64,000 nucleotides of DNA from Perognathus longimembris pacificus. Lineage: Eukaryota > Chordata > Mammalia > Rodentia > Heteromyidae. Position 1 is the stretch's first letter. Every line of letters begins with the position of its first letter. Below the pieces are notes generated by a model. That model was not told the origin of the DNA and made no database searches. It was given only the letters and a program-made list of their open reading frames with translations. The translations under genes and the position numbers were made by a program. The DNA lies in contig NC_063162.1 in NCBI RefSeq assembly GCF_023159225.1, positions 91,907,880-91,971,879 of the forward strand, given 5' to 3'. This document shows, piece after piece, positions 25,198-37,340 of the stretch.

Positions 25198-25799
25198 AAG
25201 AAAGACACCTTAAGGATATCTCAGGCCAGACCCCAACCATTCCAAGATCATTAGGGTAAAGGTTTTAACTCTTTTAAAAGACTTTGCTTTGAGGGAAGAA
25301 TGCCTTCTGGGCAATTTTCTCACACAAAGCCATCTAGGAAATTCTTTCCCTAGCAGGTGTCTCGTGACTCTCAGTTGCCTAGGTACTCAGAGGCTGATGC
25401 CCAAGGAGAGCCAGCCATTTACCATTCCACGCAAGAAGCAGTCTTTGGCATTGTCCACATCATGCTAGTTCTGCAGGCACGCAAACTCTGAGAATTATGG
25501 GATTGTGGAGGCTTCCACTCAGATTTCAAAAGAACACATGTGAGCCCAAACAATGTGTGTCAGGGTCAGAGTCCTTACCATAGCCCTTAAGAGAAAAATG
25601 AGTGAAAAAAACAAAGACAAAATCAAAAACAAAATTGTGAGTGTGAAGCATAGTCTTCAGTGAAGACCTTAGGAGGTTGACTTTGTACAGATGAAAGCTG
25701 CAGGTAATGAGTGAGGCCAGCCTAAGAGAAAGAAATGATCAGACCATAGCAGCAAGCCTACTCAATCCGCCTGGAGCTTACATTATGAAATCATATACC

Positions 25800-26340
25800 C
25801 CAGGTTCCCAATATGGTGCTATAGGATCTAATGTTTTCTCTTCCGTGTTTTGGAAGTCTTGCTAGTCCCCCATTTTTTCCCATATGGAATGGGAATATTT
25901 AACCTGTTCCATTGTATCCTGGAACTATGTAACTTGGTTTTTTGTATTGTTTTCCTTGTAAGGGCTCACAAACGGAACTTCATTGACTCACAGAGGAGGC
26001 TTTGAATTTGGGCTATTGAACTGTTTTGATTATAGGGATTCATGGACCTGGACTAAATGTGATTTCTAGAATGTGTGTCCCAGAAGGCATGATTTTAAAG
26101 GTTATACCTGTTTCCTGCTTCCTTTCTCTTTCTTGTCTCCTGTCTCCCATGAGGTTAAAAAAAAAAAGTCCTTTGCCACAAGTTCCTACCCTGTGATATT
26201 TTGCCCAAGTCTATACAGAAAGAAGCAGCCTTGGACTGCATCCTTTGAAGCCAAGAGCCAAAATAAAATTTTCCCTCCCTCTCAGATATACCTTTCAGAT
26301 GCTTGATCTTAGAAACAAAAAAATGTGACTGACATGTTGA
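25800..26340 (+). mobile_element. MaLR-like LTR or LTR-derived repeat
   Basis: 'tgttttggaagtcttgc', 'ttgggctattgaactg', then 'ccttggactgcatccttt' and 'agagccaaaataaaat' near the end, the order expected of a MaLR LTR. Diverged. Confidence 0.5.
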
Positions 26341-26514
26341 CTTCTTTCCTCTTACTCACTGAAGAGTAAACTTGATGCCAGAAATTTTGTCTTCCTTTTG
26401 ACATGTAATAAGTAAATACTTAGAAATGCTTATTGAAACAATATGTTCAGAAGATATGTAAAAACAATGCCTGATAACATTCTGTAAATTCAATGGCAAA
26501 AGAAATCTAAGATC

Positions 26515-26765
26515 ATTTGGGAGGGTAAGGGGGTATAGAAATGGAAGGACAAAAGGTAAACAAATGCAGCAGTGGTACTCACTAGAGATTATGTTGAAAA
26601 TGAACTATAAAATTTGTGGGTGGGATCGGAAGGGAAAAACTGGGTAAGGGGTAATATTGTCCAAAAGAAATGTGCTTTTTACCTGACTTATATAGCTGTA
26701 ACCACTCCGCACTTCACCTTTATAGTAACAATTTTAAAAGATGAAAGCAAAAAAATCTAAAAATA
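26515..26765 (+). mobile_element. L1 3'UTR fragment
   Basis: Shares 'aaatgcagcagtggtactc', 'gtgggtgggatcgg' and the terminal 'cacttcacctttatagtaac' with the other L1 3' ends in the window. Confidence 0.75.
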
Positions 26766-27354
26766 AAAGAATATTTAGGTGATAGATAGAAGCCACCTAC
26801 TAGGGGGCATTGTATTGCATGTTGATGAATGGCAGTTGAATTCTCTCAAAGCTCACTTGAAAACTTATTTCCTTGAGATATGGAAAGACAGTTTTTTTTT
26901 TATGGATCCTCCTAATCTGCCCTTAGTAGAATCAAGACAGCCCAGTGGCAAGGCTTTCTATTCAAGTTTGTGAATCACCTACATTCTCCTTTGGAAGTGT
27001 CTCTTAATTACTTTACCCTGCCCATGTTCCAGAGTTGTTTCCCCAATATTTGAATACTTATTTTCCTTTTTTCTGGAAATCTTTGAAATTCAAGTTTATT
27101 TCCTAATGACAAACCACCAGTAAATGTTTCACAAGTAAATATGGCCACAATCCAGACATAAATGGGATTCAGGTGAGAGGTTATTCTGAGTAATGTCTGG
27201 GATCATTTGTGAACATACACAGTACCAGAGGAATGGTAATGCATCTACACAGACATCCATATCTTCACATTATTACCAAGAACCAAAGGCCAGGCCTCCA
27301 AAAGATGCTCAGAAAGTGGTTCCCTTCGTGTTGTTTTAGAAATGCTTCTACAGT

Positions 27355-27550
27355 GGGCTGGGAATATGGCCTAGTGGCAAGAGCGCTTGCCTTGTATACA
27401 TGAAGCCCAGGGTTCGATTCCCCAGTGCCACATATATAGAACATGGCCAAAAGTGATGCTGTGGCTCAATTGGCAGGGTGCTAGCCTTGAGCAAAAAGAA
27501 GTCAGGGACAGTGCTCAGGCCCTGAGTCCAAGGCCCAGGACTGGCAAAAC

Positions 27551-27581
<31 letters not shown>

Positions 27582-27586
27582 CAAGC
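27355..27586 (+). mobile_element. dimeric ID-like SINE with target duplication
   Basis: Full-length with a (CAAAA)n tail. The 16-base target repeat 'agaaatgcttctacag' lies at 27339-27354 and 27587-27602. Confidence 0.93.
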
Positions 27587-27644
27587 AGAAATGCTTCTAC
27601 AGGAAAGGAGGGTTTTCTTAATTCCTCTTTAATGTGTTTTTAAT

Positions 27645-28000
27645 TTAGTTTTTCTCTTTTTTATTTTTAATTAATTAATTAATTGTCAATGTGATGTACA
27701 GAAGGGTTACAGTTTCATACGTAAGGTAGTGAGTACATTTCTTATCAAATTTTTTACTTCCTCCTTCATTTTTCTCTCACCTTCTCCCCATCCCCATCCT
27801 TCTTCCCCCCAGTTGTACAGTTAGTTTACAGCATATTGTCTTGTAAGTATTGCTGTTGCATTGGTTTGCCTTTTACCCTTTGTCTCTCAATTTTGATGTT
27901 CCCCTTCCATTCCCTAGTTCTGATAAGCATATATACAATATCCAGGGTACCAAAATTTTCTCTTTATGCTAACATGTAGTTTGGATGTCTGGGAAGGGAG
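27645..28000 (-). mobile_element. L1 3'UTR fragment
   Basis: Starts with (TTAA)n, the complement of the tail, then 'gtacagaagggttacagttt', and a pyrimidine-rich block equivalent to 11400-11450. Its right end is near 'ggtaccaaaattttc'. Only the 3'UTR is present. Confidence 0.8.
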
Positions 28001-28178
28001 TTTGATCATACACTATCTCTGAATTATCCTGCTTTACTAAGCTGGATTTTTTCATAATGAAATTTTGTCATTAAATTTGACCTCTCCTGCAAACATAAAA
28101 ACCAGGAAATAATGGATAAGTTCCAACATCCTCAGGACATAAATTACTCTTATTTAAGATTGGATTACACCACCACAA

Positions 28179-28184
28179 TTTATT
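28179..28184 (-). terminator. possible poly(A) signal for the short Hdac9 isoform
   Basis: AATAAA on the minus strand, about 234 bases after the alternative TAA stop. It is the first perfect hexamer I saw downstream in the intron. The hexamer is common by chance in AT-rich DNA, so support is positional only. Confidence 0.3.
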
Positions 28185-28417
28185 TGCTTCATTGTTCTAG
28201 GTACATGGTCAGCAGTAGCAGTGGGGTAGGGGGAGAAATCTTAATATGCAGAATATATGATGAGTGAGTTATATCCTCAGTGTCAGATTAGATTGCAACA
28301 GAAAAGCAATGTAACAAAATATTAGGCAGGAATGTATGTACAAATGATCATAACTATTGTACATCTCTGTGCTATAGTTCTTAATATAATTTCCAATCAT
28401 TTTACTGGACCAGAGAT

Positions 28418-28440
28418 TTAAAAAAATCTTAAAGACATAC
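28418..28440 (-). CDS. Hdac9: alternative short C-terminus of Hdac9 (donor read-through)
   Basis: If the donor at 28440 is not used, the frame continues as S-M-S-L-R-F-F and stops at TAA (28420-28418). A short HDAC9 isoform ending SMSLKFS is known to me, so the read-through end SMSLRFF is probably its counterpart. It would lack the tail encoded at 2976-3123. Production would require the 28441 donor to be skipped and polyadenylation in the intron; a possible AATAAA lies at 28184-28179. Confidence 0.7.
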
Positions 28441-28525
28441 TTTGAATTTCAATGATCTTCTGTAAAGAAGCAACAGCATTCGTGTTTGGGGATTGGTGGA
28501 GAGTATCTTCAGCAAGCGGCTCTAG
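28441..28525 (-). CDS. Hdac9: Hdac9 exon just after the catalytic domain
   Basis: The minus strand after acceptor 'ctctccttgcag' reads LEPLAEDTLHQSPNTNAVAS then LQKIIEIQ, and one leftover base before the donor 'gtatgtc'. The length is 85 nt (28 codons plus 1), and the entry phase fits the exon ending GNE at 43074. Known HDAC9 has a closely similar stretch here (LEPLAEDILHQSPNMNAVIS from memory), so Ile to Thr, Met to Thr and Ile to Ala are apparent changes. This segment closes the deacetylase fold and leads into the C-terminal tail. The next exon in the transcript is at 3123-2976. The donor is weak-looking (CAAA|GTATGT), which fits the alternative read-through end described separately. Confidence 0.93.
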
Positions 28526-29224
28526 CTGCAAGGAGAGTAGATAAGAATGTGAGTAGAATATTGTGACTGATAGTATCTCTGACGCAAAACAAATTGAAAA
28601 GCTTACTCAGGACAAGCCTTCTCCAGGAACAGTGAAATTTTTTTGCTCATATTAGTTCTGAAAGTGTAGCCAGTCTTATTTTCATTTATGCACCCATGTA
28701 ATTAAATTCCAAGGGGCTTTTCTATTGGTCATGAAATTAATCTATGAAGTCCATGAAGCAGGTGCATGTCTGTATATTAGTCATTTAAAATCTGAGTTAT
28801 TTATGTAATTTGTGTAGGTTCTTCACAAACCAAATTCCATCATGTCTGTATACACAGCTGGGCCCTGCAAACAAAAATCTCAGGGACGTTTTGGAAACTG
28901 TCAGCAAATTATTCATACTTTGGCAGTATTCTTTCCATCCAACCACCTTACAACTTTAAACACTTTATACTGGAAAACCATTAGACAGCTTCTCTTATCC
29001 ATTGAATAAAGTCATAGAAAAAATCAAATAAAGCTAAAGGTAAAATAATTGCATAGTTCTATTTAACTTCTTTCTTCATAACTTGGCTGATGCTGATGTC
29101 CGCCTGTAAGCCCAGGACAAATTCCTGTCTTGTAAATCTCCCATGATCTTCTGGAATTACACTGATTTTTCATGGTGAATCTCAGCAAATACTGCTTTGC
29201 AAGAAATGAAGAGTTTATAATTAG

Positions 29225-29308
29225 ATATATAAGATAGTGAGTATATTTCCTGTCAAACTTGTAACCCCTCAGTACATAACCTTGATAATAAAATTAAACT
29301 AAAGAATG
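29225..29308 (+). mobile_element. short L1 3' end
   Basis: About 80 bases matching the last part of the L1 3'UTR: 'cttgtaacccctcagtac' and 'cttgataataaaattaaac'. Confidence 0.55.
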
Positions 29309-30397
29309 AAATGAAGAGGTGCTTGAAATAAGTTTTGGAGTGTATTTGTTTGGACCAAGTCGGGTAATGCATGGTGATGAGCTTTATATATAGCAGGATT
29401 CTTGCAAACAAAATAAATCATGTAGTTATTGTGACCCAGAAAGCAAGGAAAAGAATATTGATGAAAACATCAACAAATTTTTTTCCTAGAAAGCTTAAAG
29501 TTCTTAAATAAAAACTGGTGTTTGAACATGGTGGCATGTGTGGGATTGTTGTCACTTGGTGTTCCAAAGCATGAACTCATCCATGTTTCTCCATGGATAA
29601 GAAAGACTATAAAGACTAGAAACCCCCAGGGATTACAAGTTTCCAGGCACAAGTGAACAAATCACCCCCAGGATCTCTCTGAAATGATTTTTCTATACTT
29701 CAATCACAGAATCTAAAACAATAGCACCTTTCTTCCAGATGCCACAGGATAATGCACTTGCTTAGGGATATTTACACATGGGTAAATTCACTCAATATAA
29801 TTTTCCACAGTGTTTTTCTTAGCTGCCAAAGAAAAACCATTTTAAACATCAAAAGATTTGTGTGCAATACAGTTTGGTGAGAGGAAAGAAGGGGGATAAA
29901 AAGCAAGCACCAGCACTCCTGTTAGTGAAATGTTCTGAAACCTTAAACTCTTAAAATTTGTTAAAGTTGTTCCTTCAAACTTTGAAATTTCAGATCCTAT
30001 CTTCAAGAATATGCTGTCCTTGTAACATTCTCTCAAGTCAGAGGAACTCTTGAGTCATAAGGTGAGGTCAATTGGAAAACTCTTGCTGAAGAATTAGGTA
30101 GGGTTACGTGATCCATCTTACTCATAAGTAATCTTTTCTTTCACTTCTTTCTCAGCACTTAGGTAAAATAATGTTTGATATCATTCGGGCAGGTTCCACC
30201 AATTAAGTATTTTCAAACATTGCCTCCGTTCAGATTTTAAAAACACATTCGTGAGATGATGTCAACATAGTTTAAAAAAAGAAAAAACCTTCCTTCTGAT
30301 TTCAGAGTAAAAATATGGATAAACTGAAAGGTTCTGTAATTGGAAAGAAAGCTACAGGCAGTTTACCACAAAAGCAAAATCCTAACTTCAATATTTG

Positions 30398-30708
30398 GTA
30401 TACATCCGTTCATCTAAGCTGCCTGGGAGGCTGAGATCAGAAGAATCACAATTGTTGGCCAGTCCAGGCAAAATATGTTAGTGAGATTGACATCTCAACA
30501 GACAAAACTAGGAATGATAGCATAAACCTGTCATTCCAACTACTGCAGGAACTGTAAAGTCTAAGTTGGCCCAGGCAAACAGTGTGATCCTATCTCAAAA
30601 TTAACCAGAGCAAAAAGGGCTGAAAGCATACTCAGTCCTCTGTAGAGCTCCTGTCTAGCTAGCATGAAGCATTGAGTTCAAACCCCAGTATGCCACCAAG
30701 GAAAATAA
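30398..30708 (+). mobile_element. B1 dimer plus ID composite SINE
   Basis: Two B1-like arms ('gcctgggaggctgagatcag'; 'ctgtcattccaactactgc') and an ID-like end 'gagttcaaaccccagtatg'. Confidence 0.75.
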
Positions 30709-31392
30709 CAAGAAAACATTTTTTTTTCAAACATCACAATGTGGGCTATTTTTAAGACTTAAGTTATATAGAAATTATGGGTGGTTCAGGGGATTAAGAA
30801 TAAACGTAAAAATACAACTAAACTCATGATTTGGAATCTTCAGTCAGATATTGTAAAGTGGTGCCTACTTACAAAAGCAACTCAGGGAATTAAGGCAATT
30901 AAATTGATCATATAAGCCTTCCAAGCCATTTCCCTGTATATTTTAGTTGAATGTCATTGAGAGGATTTAACTTTCAGTAAATTGCCTTAATTTATTTTAT
31001 TGGACTATACACACAGAGAGTTGAATTCAGAAAGCTCTCAATGTAGGTACTTTATTTTGCCTCTGGTACCTATGCAGAGAAGGCAATAGGTAAAACTACT
31101 GGCAAGAAGGCAAGTAGCATTTAGGTTCTGTTTTCATAAAATTAAAACCTTGAATGGAGGGACCACAGAATTGAGTTGTGTTTTTTTAGAGGGTTTGTTG
31201 ATTTAATCATCAGAATTTTAAGCACTAAAACCATCTGATTAAAGCATCCATTTGATAAATATTTATGAGTATTGGTTGTTATTATTAATCTAATAACCAA
31301 CTAATGAAATAATACTAAATAAATAGTATTTTTTTCTATAAATCTGGAGTAAGATATAAGAATGTGTAGGCAAGATATATTAGGTATTTAGT

Positions 31393-31447
31393 TTGGCTAC
31401 CTCCTGGGTAGCTAAGATTACAGGTTTATGTCACCAGTGACCATCTT
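31393..31447 (-). mobile_element. short B1-like fragment
   Basis: Only 'ctcctgggtagctaagatta' and 'caggtttatgtcaccagtg'. Confidence 0.6.
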
Positions 31448-32112
31448 TAATCAAAATTATTAAAATATGCATAAGGAAATTTATGCAAACCAGAGACCTT
31501 CTGTAGATAAAAATTTTTAGTAAGATGTGCATATGCAAACATAAGAGCTAGTATATCATCTATCATACCATTCCTGTTGAGCAATTCTGCTAAATAAGAG
31601 TAATTGTGATGGAGGTATTAAAATATATTAGTTAATTTGAACACAACTTATGGTCCAGCTAGTGTTATGTAAGGTTTAAAACACAACCTTTACCTAAAGC
31701 AATTATGCATACAGAATTTCAGACTCTATGACAGGGAAACTTACTTTTCTACATGTTTTAGAGAAAGTTAGGATAGTGTATCGACACTATTCAGATGTTT
31801 GCTCCATTGTGCATACCATGCGGTTTCTAATTTCCATAGCTATTTTTAAATACCATAAAATTGTGACTATTATCTTGTGAATAAGTCATTTTCATGTTCT
31901 TTAGAATCAGATCACTGAAATCATGAAAAACCATTTTGCTTGGCTAGGATCCATTGATAGTATAGTCAAGGGAAAATTTTGGAGAAAGCTCTTGATTAAG
32001 AGTATTAAAACATTGAGTACTCATGAGACATGAAAATCAGCTCACTGATAGTTTCATAATTCAAAACAAAAGAAAAGAGAATCTAAATAAAGTCCTTAAA
32101 AATATAACAGGT

Positions 32113-32323
32113 GGGCTGGGGATATAGCCTAGTGGCAAGAGTGCCTGCCTCGGATACACGAGGCCCTAGGTTCGATTCCCCAGCACCACATATACAGAAA
32201 ACAGCCAGAAGCGGCGCTGTGGCTCAAGTGGCAGAGTGCTAGCCTTGAGCGGGAAGAAGCCAGGGACAGTGCTCAGGCCCTGAGTCCAAGGCCCAGGACG
32301 GCCAAAAAAAATAGAAAAAAATA
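32113..32323 (+). mobile_element. dimeric ID-like SINE, young subfamily
   Basis: Full-length with subfamily markers 'cggatacacgaggcccta', 'gcggcgctg' and 'gagcgggaagaag'. Target repeat 'aaaaatataacaggt' lies at 32098-32112 and 32324-32338. Confidence 0.95.
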
Positions 32324-32684
32324 AAAAATATAACAGGTACATGAGCTTGGATGTATATACATCAAAAAAGCAAAGGACCTATTAAGCACTCTTGTTAGCT
32401 TTTCGGTTATGTTTTGAAGTTTTCCCTCGTATGCCAAGTATTTTAATACCTCTTTATTTTTTTTTATTGTTAGTACTATTCCCTCTGATTTCTGTTTTCT
32501 CTTTTCTTCTTTGAATTGGTCAAATCTTACTAATCATTCAAAAAACAGTACAATTATTGTCTATTTCTCCAATTCTGATAGAGCAAATTGCTTCCACCTC
32601 CATGGCATCTGTCCTGGCAAATACTCTTATTTATTAAACACATTATATCATGTCAGCTGAGTCCATCATTCTGTGTTTTGATGA

Positions 32685-32735
32685 GAGCCATTTAGAAACA
32701 AGGACCAAACCTGGCATATGGCAAGCATTAATAAA
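32685..32735 (+). mobile_element. MIR/L2-like 3' fragment
   Basis: 'aaacctggcatatggcaag' and 'cattaataaaaggtag' follow the 'cctggcacatagtaggtgc' pattern. Confidence 0.4.
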
Positions 32736-33637
32736 AGGTAGAACAAAGGAAGAAAGGATTGCTGGAAAGAAAACATAAAGACCTGGACTTCATTTGCTCT
32801 TTACAGCTAGCCTAAGAGACATAGATTCTTCCTTATGGTTGTCCTGATATAATCAAAAACAGTTTTAGGGTGAAAGTCAGTGATAATTCTTGTTTCCTAA
32901 GGTAGATCTGAGTACCTTCTAAGTACCTTCCATACAGTTACTTACTCCTATACCTTGGCAGAGGTGCTTGATATGTAAATAGGTTTTGCTCCAGCTCAGA
33001 AATGTAGACAAAGCGAAAAGAAACAAAAATGTAGGCTAAGTGCCAATGGCAATTATTAAAAGAAAAGAGGAAAAAAACAGTTAAGCAGGACTAAAAATCA
33101 ACAGGATGAAGACAAAGTGAAATGAGAAAACTTGTGGAGAGTTGAGATAGTAATTCATGTGTATGGTGTATCTTTAATTCATTAGTAATCTATTAACACT
33201 GCTAATGTATTTACAGTTTAATGTATAGCATCACAATTTAGACTAATGTATTCTAGATATTTGATATGTTAGATGAGTCTTTTATTATATATGTGTGTGT
33301 ACAAATTGTATCTAGATGTATTTATAATTTTATTTAAGATTTTTGGAGATAATTTTAGTTCTATAGAGATTTGTAAATAGCATATAAAATTCTCTTGAAA
33401 GCATATTAAGTTAATACTTTCCATATCAGTATCTTATATTAGTTCACTCCATTTCCTCTAATATTAACTGGGCACAGAAAAGTAGTGTATTATTAACTCT
33501 TATTCTGACATGACTGGCATATAAATAAATTATTTTAAATTTTCATTGAATTTTAATTTATCAACAAACTTGTTAACCTTACATCTCAATTCATAATTTA
33601 AAGGAAAATGTTTTAGATTTTTTACATACACAATTAT

Positions 33638-33665
33638 TTATCTGTGTGTGTGTGTGTGTGTGTGT
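33638..33665. repeat. (GT)n
   Basis: At the tail of the composite SINE at 33666. Confidence 0.95.
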
Positions 33666-33895
33666 TTGCTGGTCCTAAGTCTTGAACTCAGGGCCTTGGC
33701 ACTGTTCATGAACTTGTTATACTCAAGGGCAATGCTCTACCACTAGGGCCACAGCTTCACTTCCAGCTTTTTTGTGATTAACTGGAGATAAGAGTCTCAT
33801 AGACTTTCCTGTCCAGGCTGCTTCAAATCATTATCCATGAATCTCAGCTTCCTGAGTAGCTATAATTACAGGTGTGAATTAATGGCACCCAGAAC
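33666..33895 (-). mobile_element. B1/ID-like composite SINE
   Basis: 'gctggtcctaagtcttgaac' through 'cctgagtagctataattaca'; (GT)n at its tail side, 33638-33665. Confidence 0.83.
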
Positions 33896-34624
33896 ATTTA
33901 TCACTTGTGAATGAAAGAGGTAATAAGGAATACCAAATCTGCATTTTCATGCCAAGTTCTACCAACTATATTATGGTGCACTTAAGAAAAAAAGGTGAGA
34001 TTATATGCCTTGCAGCAAGAGAAACATATCATGTTCCTAAATATCATTACAACATTCAAATCAACTCAGAAAACTCCATAAAGGATTATCTTTTTTTCAA
34101 AAATAATTTATTCTAAGCTTTATTTCGATGAATTCCCCATTGGCATTTTATCATCATGTTTAGGAAACTGAATCCTATGCAATTAAAAAAATTCAAATGT
34201 AATTAAATTACAAATTATTTTTAAATCACAGAAATCTAAAACTAGTATGGGACATGATTTGAAATTTTATACAAAGCAAAAAAATAATATAATATAATAC
34301 ATAATAAGCATGGGGAAGGTAAAATAGCTGTGGTGTTCAAATTTTACAAAGGATTATCTTTCAGGTTCAAAGGAACTGTGGAAGATATGATGATGAAAAC
34401 TAAGACAATAGAGAAGCAGACTGTGATCTGGACTTGACCTTAGGAGCTGATGAATTATGATCAATTCCCTGTTGAGGAGAAATTTATGGTGGAAACTCAA
34501 CTCTTGTTAAAATAATTGTATTAAAAAGTCTGCAATTCGTTGTATATGTTTAATTTGATTGCATAAGTAAATATGGTTATAATTTTATCCATACTGTGTT
34601 TCATGAGTGGGACATTCTTAAAAA

Positions 34625-35102
34625 TAACTCTTTTGAAATGCAACTCAAAACAACACTAGGATTCCACCTCACTCCAGTTAGAATGGTCATTATCAAGACA
34701 AAAAACAGTAACAGATGCTGGCAAGGATGTGGCCAAAAGGGAATGTTATTACATTGTTGATGGGAATGTAAACTTATTCAATCACTCTGGAAAGCAGTAT
34801 GGAGGTTATAAAACAAAACAAAACAAACAAACAAAAAAAGACCTAAAATAGAATTACCCTATGACCCAACAATTCCACTCCTGGTTGTTCATCCAAAAGA
34901 CCACAAACCAGGATGCAGTAAAGCTACCAGCACAGCCATGTTCATTGCAGCACTATTCACCATAGCCAAGGTATGGAGTCAGCCCAGATGTGCCTCAATG
35001 TACGAATGGATCAAGATAATGTGGTACCAATACACAATGGAATTTTACTCATCTTTTAGAAAGAAAGATACTGTATCATTTGTAAAGAAATGGAAAGACC
35101 AG
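34625..35102 (+). mobile_element. L1 ORF2 C-terminal part, interrupted by a SINE
   Basis: Plus reads as the ORF2 end: 'ggatgtggccaaaaggg', MFIAALFTIAKVWSQPRC, then IMWYQYTMEFYSS. An A-rich insertion-like stretch (AAACA)n lies at 34810-34840. The element resumes at 35320 after the SINE. Confidence 0.85.
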
Positions 35103-35300
35103 GGCTGGAGATATAGCCTAGTGGCAAGAGTGCCTGCCTCGGATACACGAGGCCCTAGGTTCGATTCCCCAGCACCACATATACAGAAAACGGCCAGAAG
35201 CGGCGCTGTGGCTCAAGTGGCAGAGTGCTAGCCTTGAGCGGGAAGAAGCCAGGGACAGTGCTCAGGCCCTGAGTCCAAGGCCCAGGACTGGCCAAAAAAA
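35103..35300 (+). mobile_element. dimeric ID-like SINE inserted in an L1
   Basis: Nearly identical to the copy at 32113 (about three differences) and with the same markers. The 19-base target repeat 'aaagaaatggaaagaccag' lies at 35084-35102 and 35301-35319 and is itself L1 ORF2 sequence. Confidence 0.95.
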
Positions 35301-35319
35301 AAAGAAATGGAAAGACCAG

Positions 35320-35795
35320 AAAATATTATATTAATGAAGTTAGTCAGGCCCAGGGGGACCAAAGATGCAGGTTTCTTTCTCTCATATAAGGATCCTAGAA
35401 TTAGCTTACAAACTAATAATAATATGCATAAGGTGGTATGCAAGTGTATACAAATGTAGTGAATGAAATATGGTAGATTCAAGGGAGAACACAATCAGTG
35501 GAAAATTTTAGAAAGGTAAAGTCAAAGTTCAACAAGAATTCAACAAAATAAACACCAGAAAACCTGAAAGAGGTGTGGAGTAGGGTGGAGGGGACAGGGA
35601 TAGACGAATGAAGAGGAGAAAGGAAAGAGAATGCAGTTAAGAATCCAATTAAGAAAAGTGGGGCAGAGGGCTGGGACATATGGGTGAGATTGTTGAAAGG
35701 GGTAACATTGATCAAAATGCATTGTATTGTAAACTGCTTTATTAAGTGGCAACTCTTTTGTTCAACTACTTAAAGATAACTAGAACATTTTAAAA
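35320..35795 (+). mobile_element. L1 continuation, ORF2 tail and 3'UTR
   Basis: Picks up after the SINE target repeat with 'gttagtcaggcccag' (ORF2 end) and runs into a purine-rich 3'UTR ('tggaggggacaggg', 'gtggggcagagggctggg') and a final 'aactagaacattttaaaaa'. Confidence 0.75.
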
Positions 35796-37059
35796 AGAGG
35801 GAACAAAACCAAAATCTTTTTGTATGTTTAAAGTCACTAACGTCCTTGACGGAATAGAGCAGAAAGGGAGAACAGAAATTAGAGTAGATTTTATTGACAA
35901 TCTGACTATACAATCAATCTGACTATACTTTCAAGATTATTGAGATTATTCTGATTGTCTTCCTGCAACCAATCTATGTGTGGATTATAAGCTTAGCAAT
36001 AAAGAAACATCTCTTATCAACAACAGTTATATAAGTTTAACACATTACACAAGAGTAGTGCTTGGGAGGACCAGATGTGAAGGAAAAGCTATGGTCTTTC
36101 AGCTTATAGAAAATACTGTGGGGATTCCTCACATAAGATAGAAGAGACCAGTGAGGTAGGCTATGTGACTATTACCATGGGTCTTAGTCTATTAATTGAA
36201 TCTTATGAAAACTACTATGGTTCAAAGGAATGTAGGCCACACAATATATCAACTAATGAATGAAGAGAGAAAGACTACAAAGGTTTGTTTCCTATTAGAA
36301 TCACAGTTTCCATTTATGGATCATTTTCACAGGATGACATATTTAAATATATGTCTAACTATGTAATTAAAAATAAACACCTAAAAGTGAAGAAAGTACA
36401 GCAATTTATTGGAAAGGGAATAATGAATGAAATTTGTTGGATAATTCAGACTATGAATAGCCTTTGCTCAATCATTGTGGAAAGATTATGGTTGTTGCTT
36501 CATGAGTTATCTGTCCAGAATGTCCATCTTTTTCACAAACATCTACTGAATTATAAAATTCTAGCCATACTCTCTCTTTGTTTCAACCAGCATAACCTCT
36601 TCTTTAACAGAAACAAAACAACCCATTCCAGATTGAATCAACACAATTCCAGGAAGTCTTTTCTCTTCACTGACACTTTTCTACTAAGTGATAACTCTTT
36701 TCCTTGGGAATCAGCTTATCAAAATCTCTTTTGTTTAATCCAAATCAAGATTACTTCCTCTCAAATAGTGCTGCATCCCTAGAGCCAAAAGTAAATAATT
36801 CTAAAATACGCTCACTAATCAATTTTATTATAGTAGTTTTACTATAACTTGAGTATGACTTCTGGGTATAAAACAGATTCCTAAGTAAAAGCTACTAAAT
36901 TAATGATCAGATAAACTAATACTATAATATCTTTGTTTCACTATCCCAAAACTCTTTTATAAGTAATCCTAACTGAAGTATACAAGTTTCCAGCCTACAC
37001 CCCTTTAACAACTGAAAGCCCTAAAGAAACATAGCACAAGCAAACTGCATAATGCAGTT

Positions 37060-37199
37060 TTTTTGTGTTTTTTGTTTTGTTTTGTTTTGTTTTTTGCCAG
37101 ACCTGGGGCTTGGGACTCAGGGACTGAGCACTGTCCCTGGCTTTTTTTTTTTTTCCCAAGGTTAGCACTCTGCCAACTTGAGCCAGAGTGCCACTTCTG

Positions 37200-37271
<72 letters not shown>

Positions 37272-37340
37272 AGGAATCGAACCTAGGGCCTCATGTATAT
37301 AAGGCAAGCATTCTTGCCACTAGGCTATATTCCCAGCCCC
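37060..37340 (-). mobile_element. dimeric ID-like SINE carrying an expanded (AT)n
   Basis: Plus reads the complement, from tail (TTTTG)n to 'ccactaggctatattcccagcc'. The linker between the two tRNA-like units is expanded to (AT)n at 37204-37262. Confidence 0.9.
37204..37262. repeat. (AT)29
   Basis: Perfect dinucleotide array inside the SINE at 37060-37340. Confidence 0.97.

Larger units (their letters stand above)
3124..28440 (-). other. Hdac9 intron of about 25.3 kb
   Basis: Lies between the tail exon and the 28441 exon. Repeats within it are listed separately. The stretches 3130-4480, 5100-6800, 7080-8160, 9150-9800, 13935-14650, 15100-15530, 15790-19250, 20570-21570, 22500-23020, 24480-24940 and 26770-27340 hold no gene, RNA or repeat I can name; they look like unique or very old AT-rich intron sequence. 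Confidence 0.85.

Noticed and set aside
34938..35231. Open frame of 97 codons with MFIAALFTIAK
   Set aside because: L1 ORF2 end running into an inserted SINE; not a gene.
36285..36782. 165-codon plus-strand open frame
   Set aside because: No recognisable domain, AT-rich with no splice or promoter context; probably chance.
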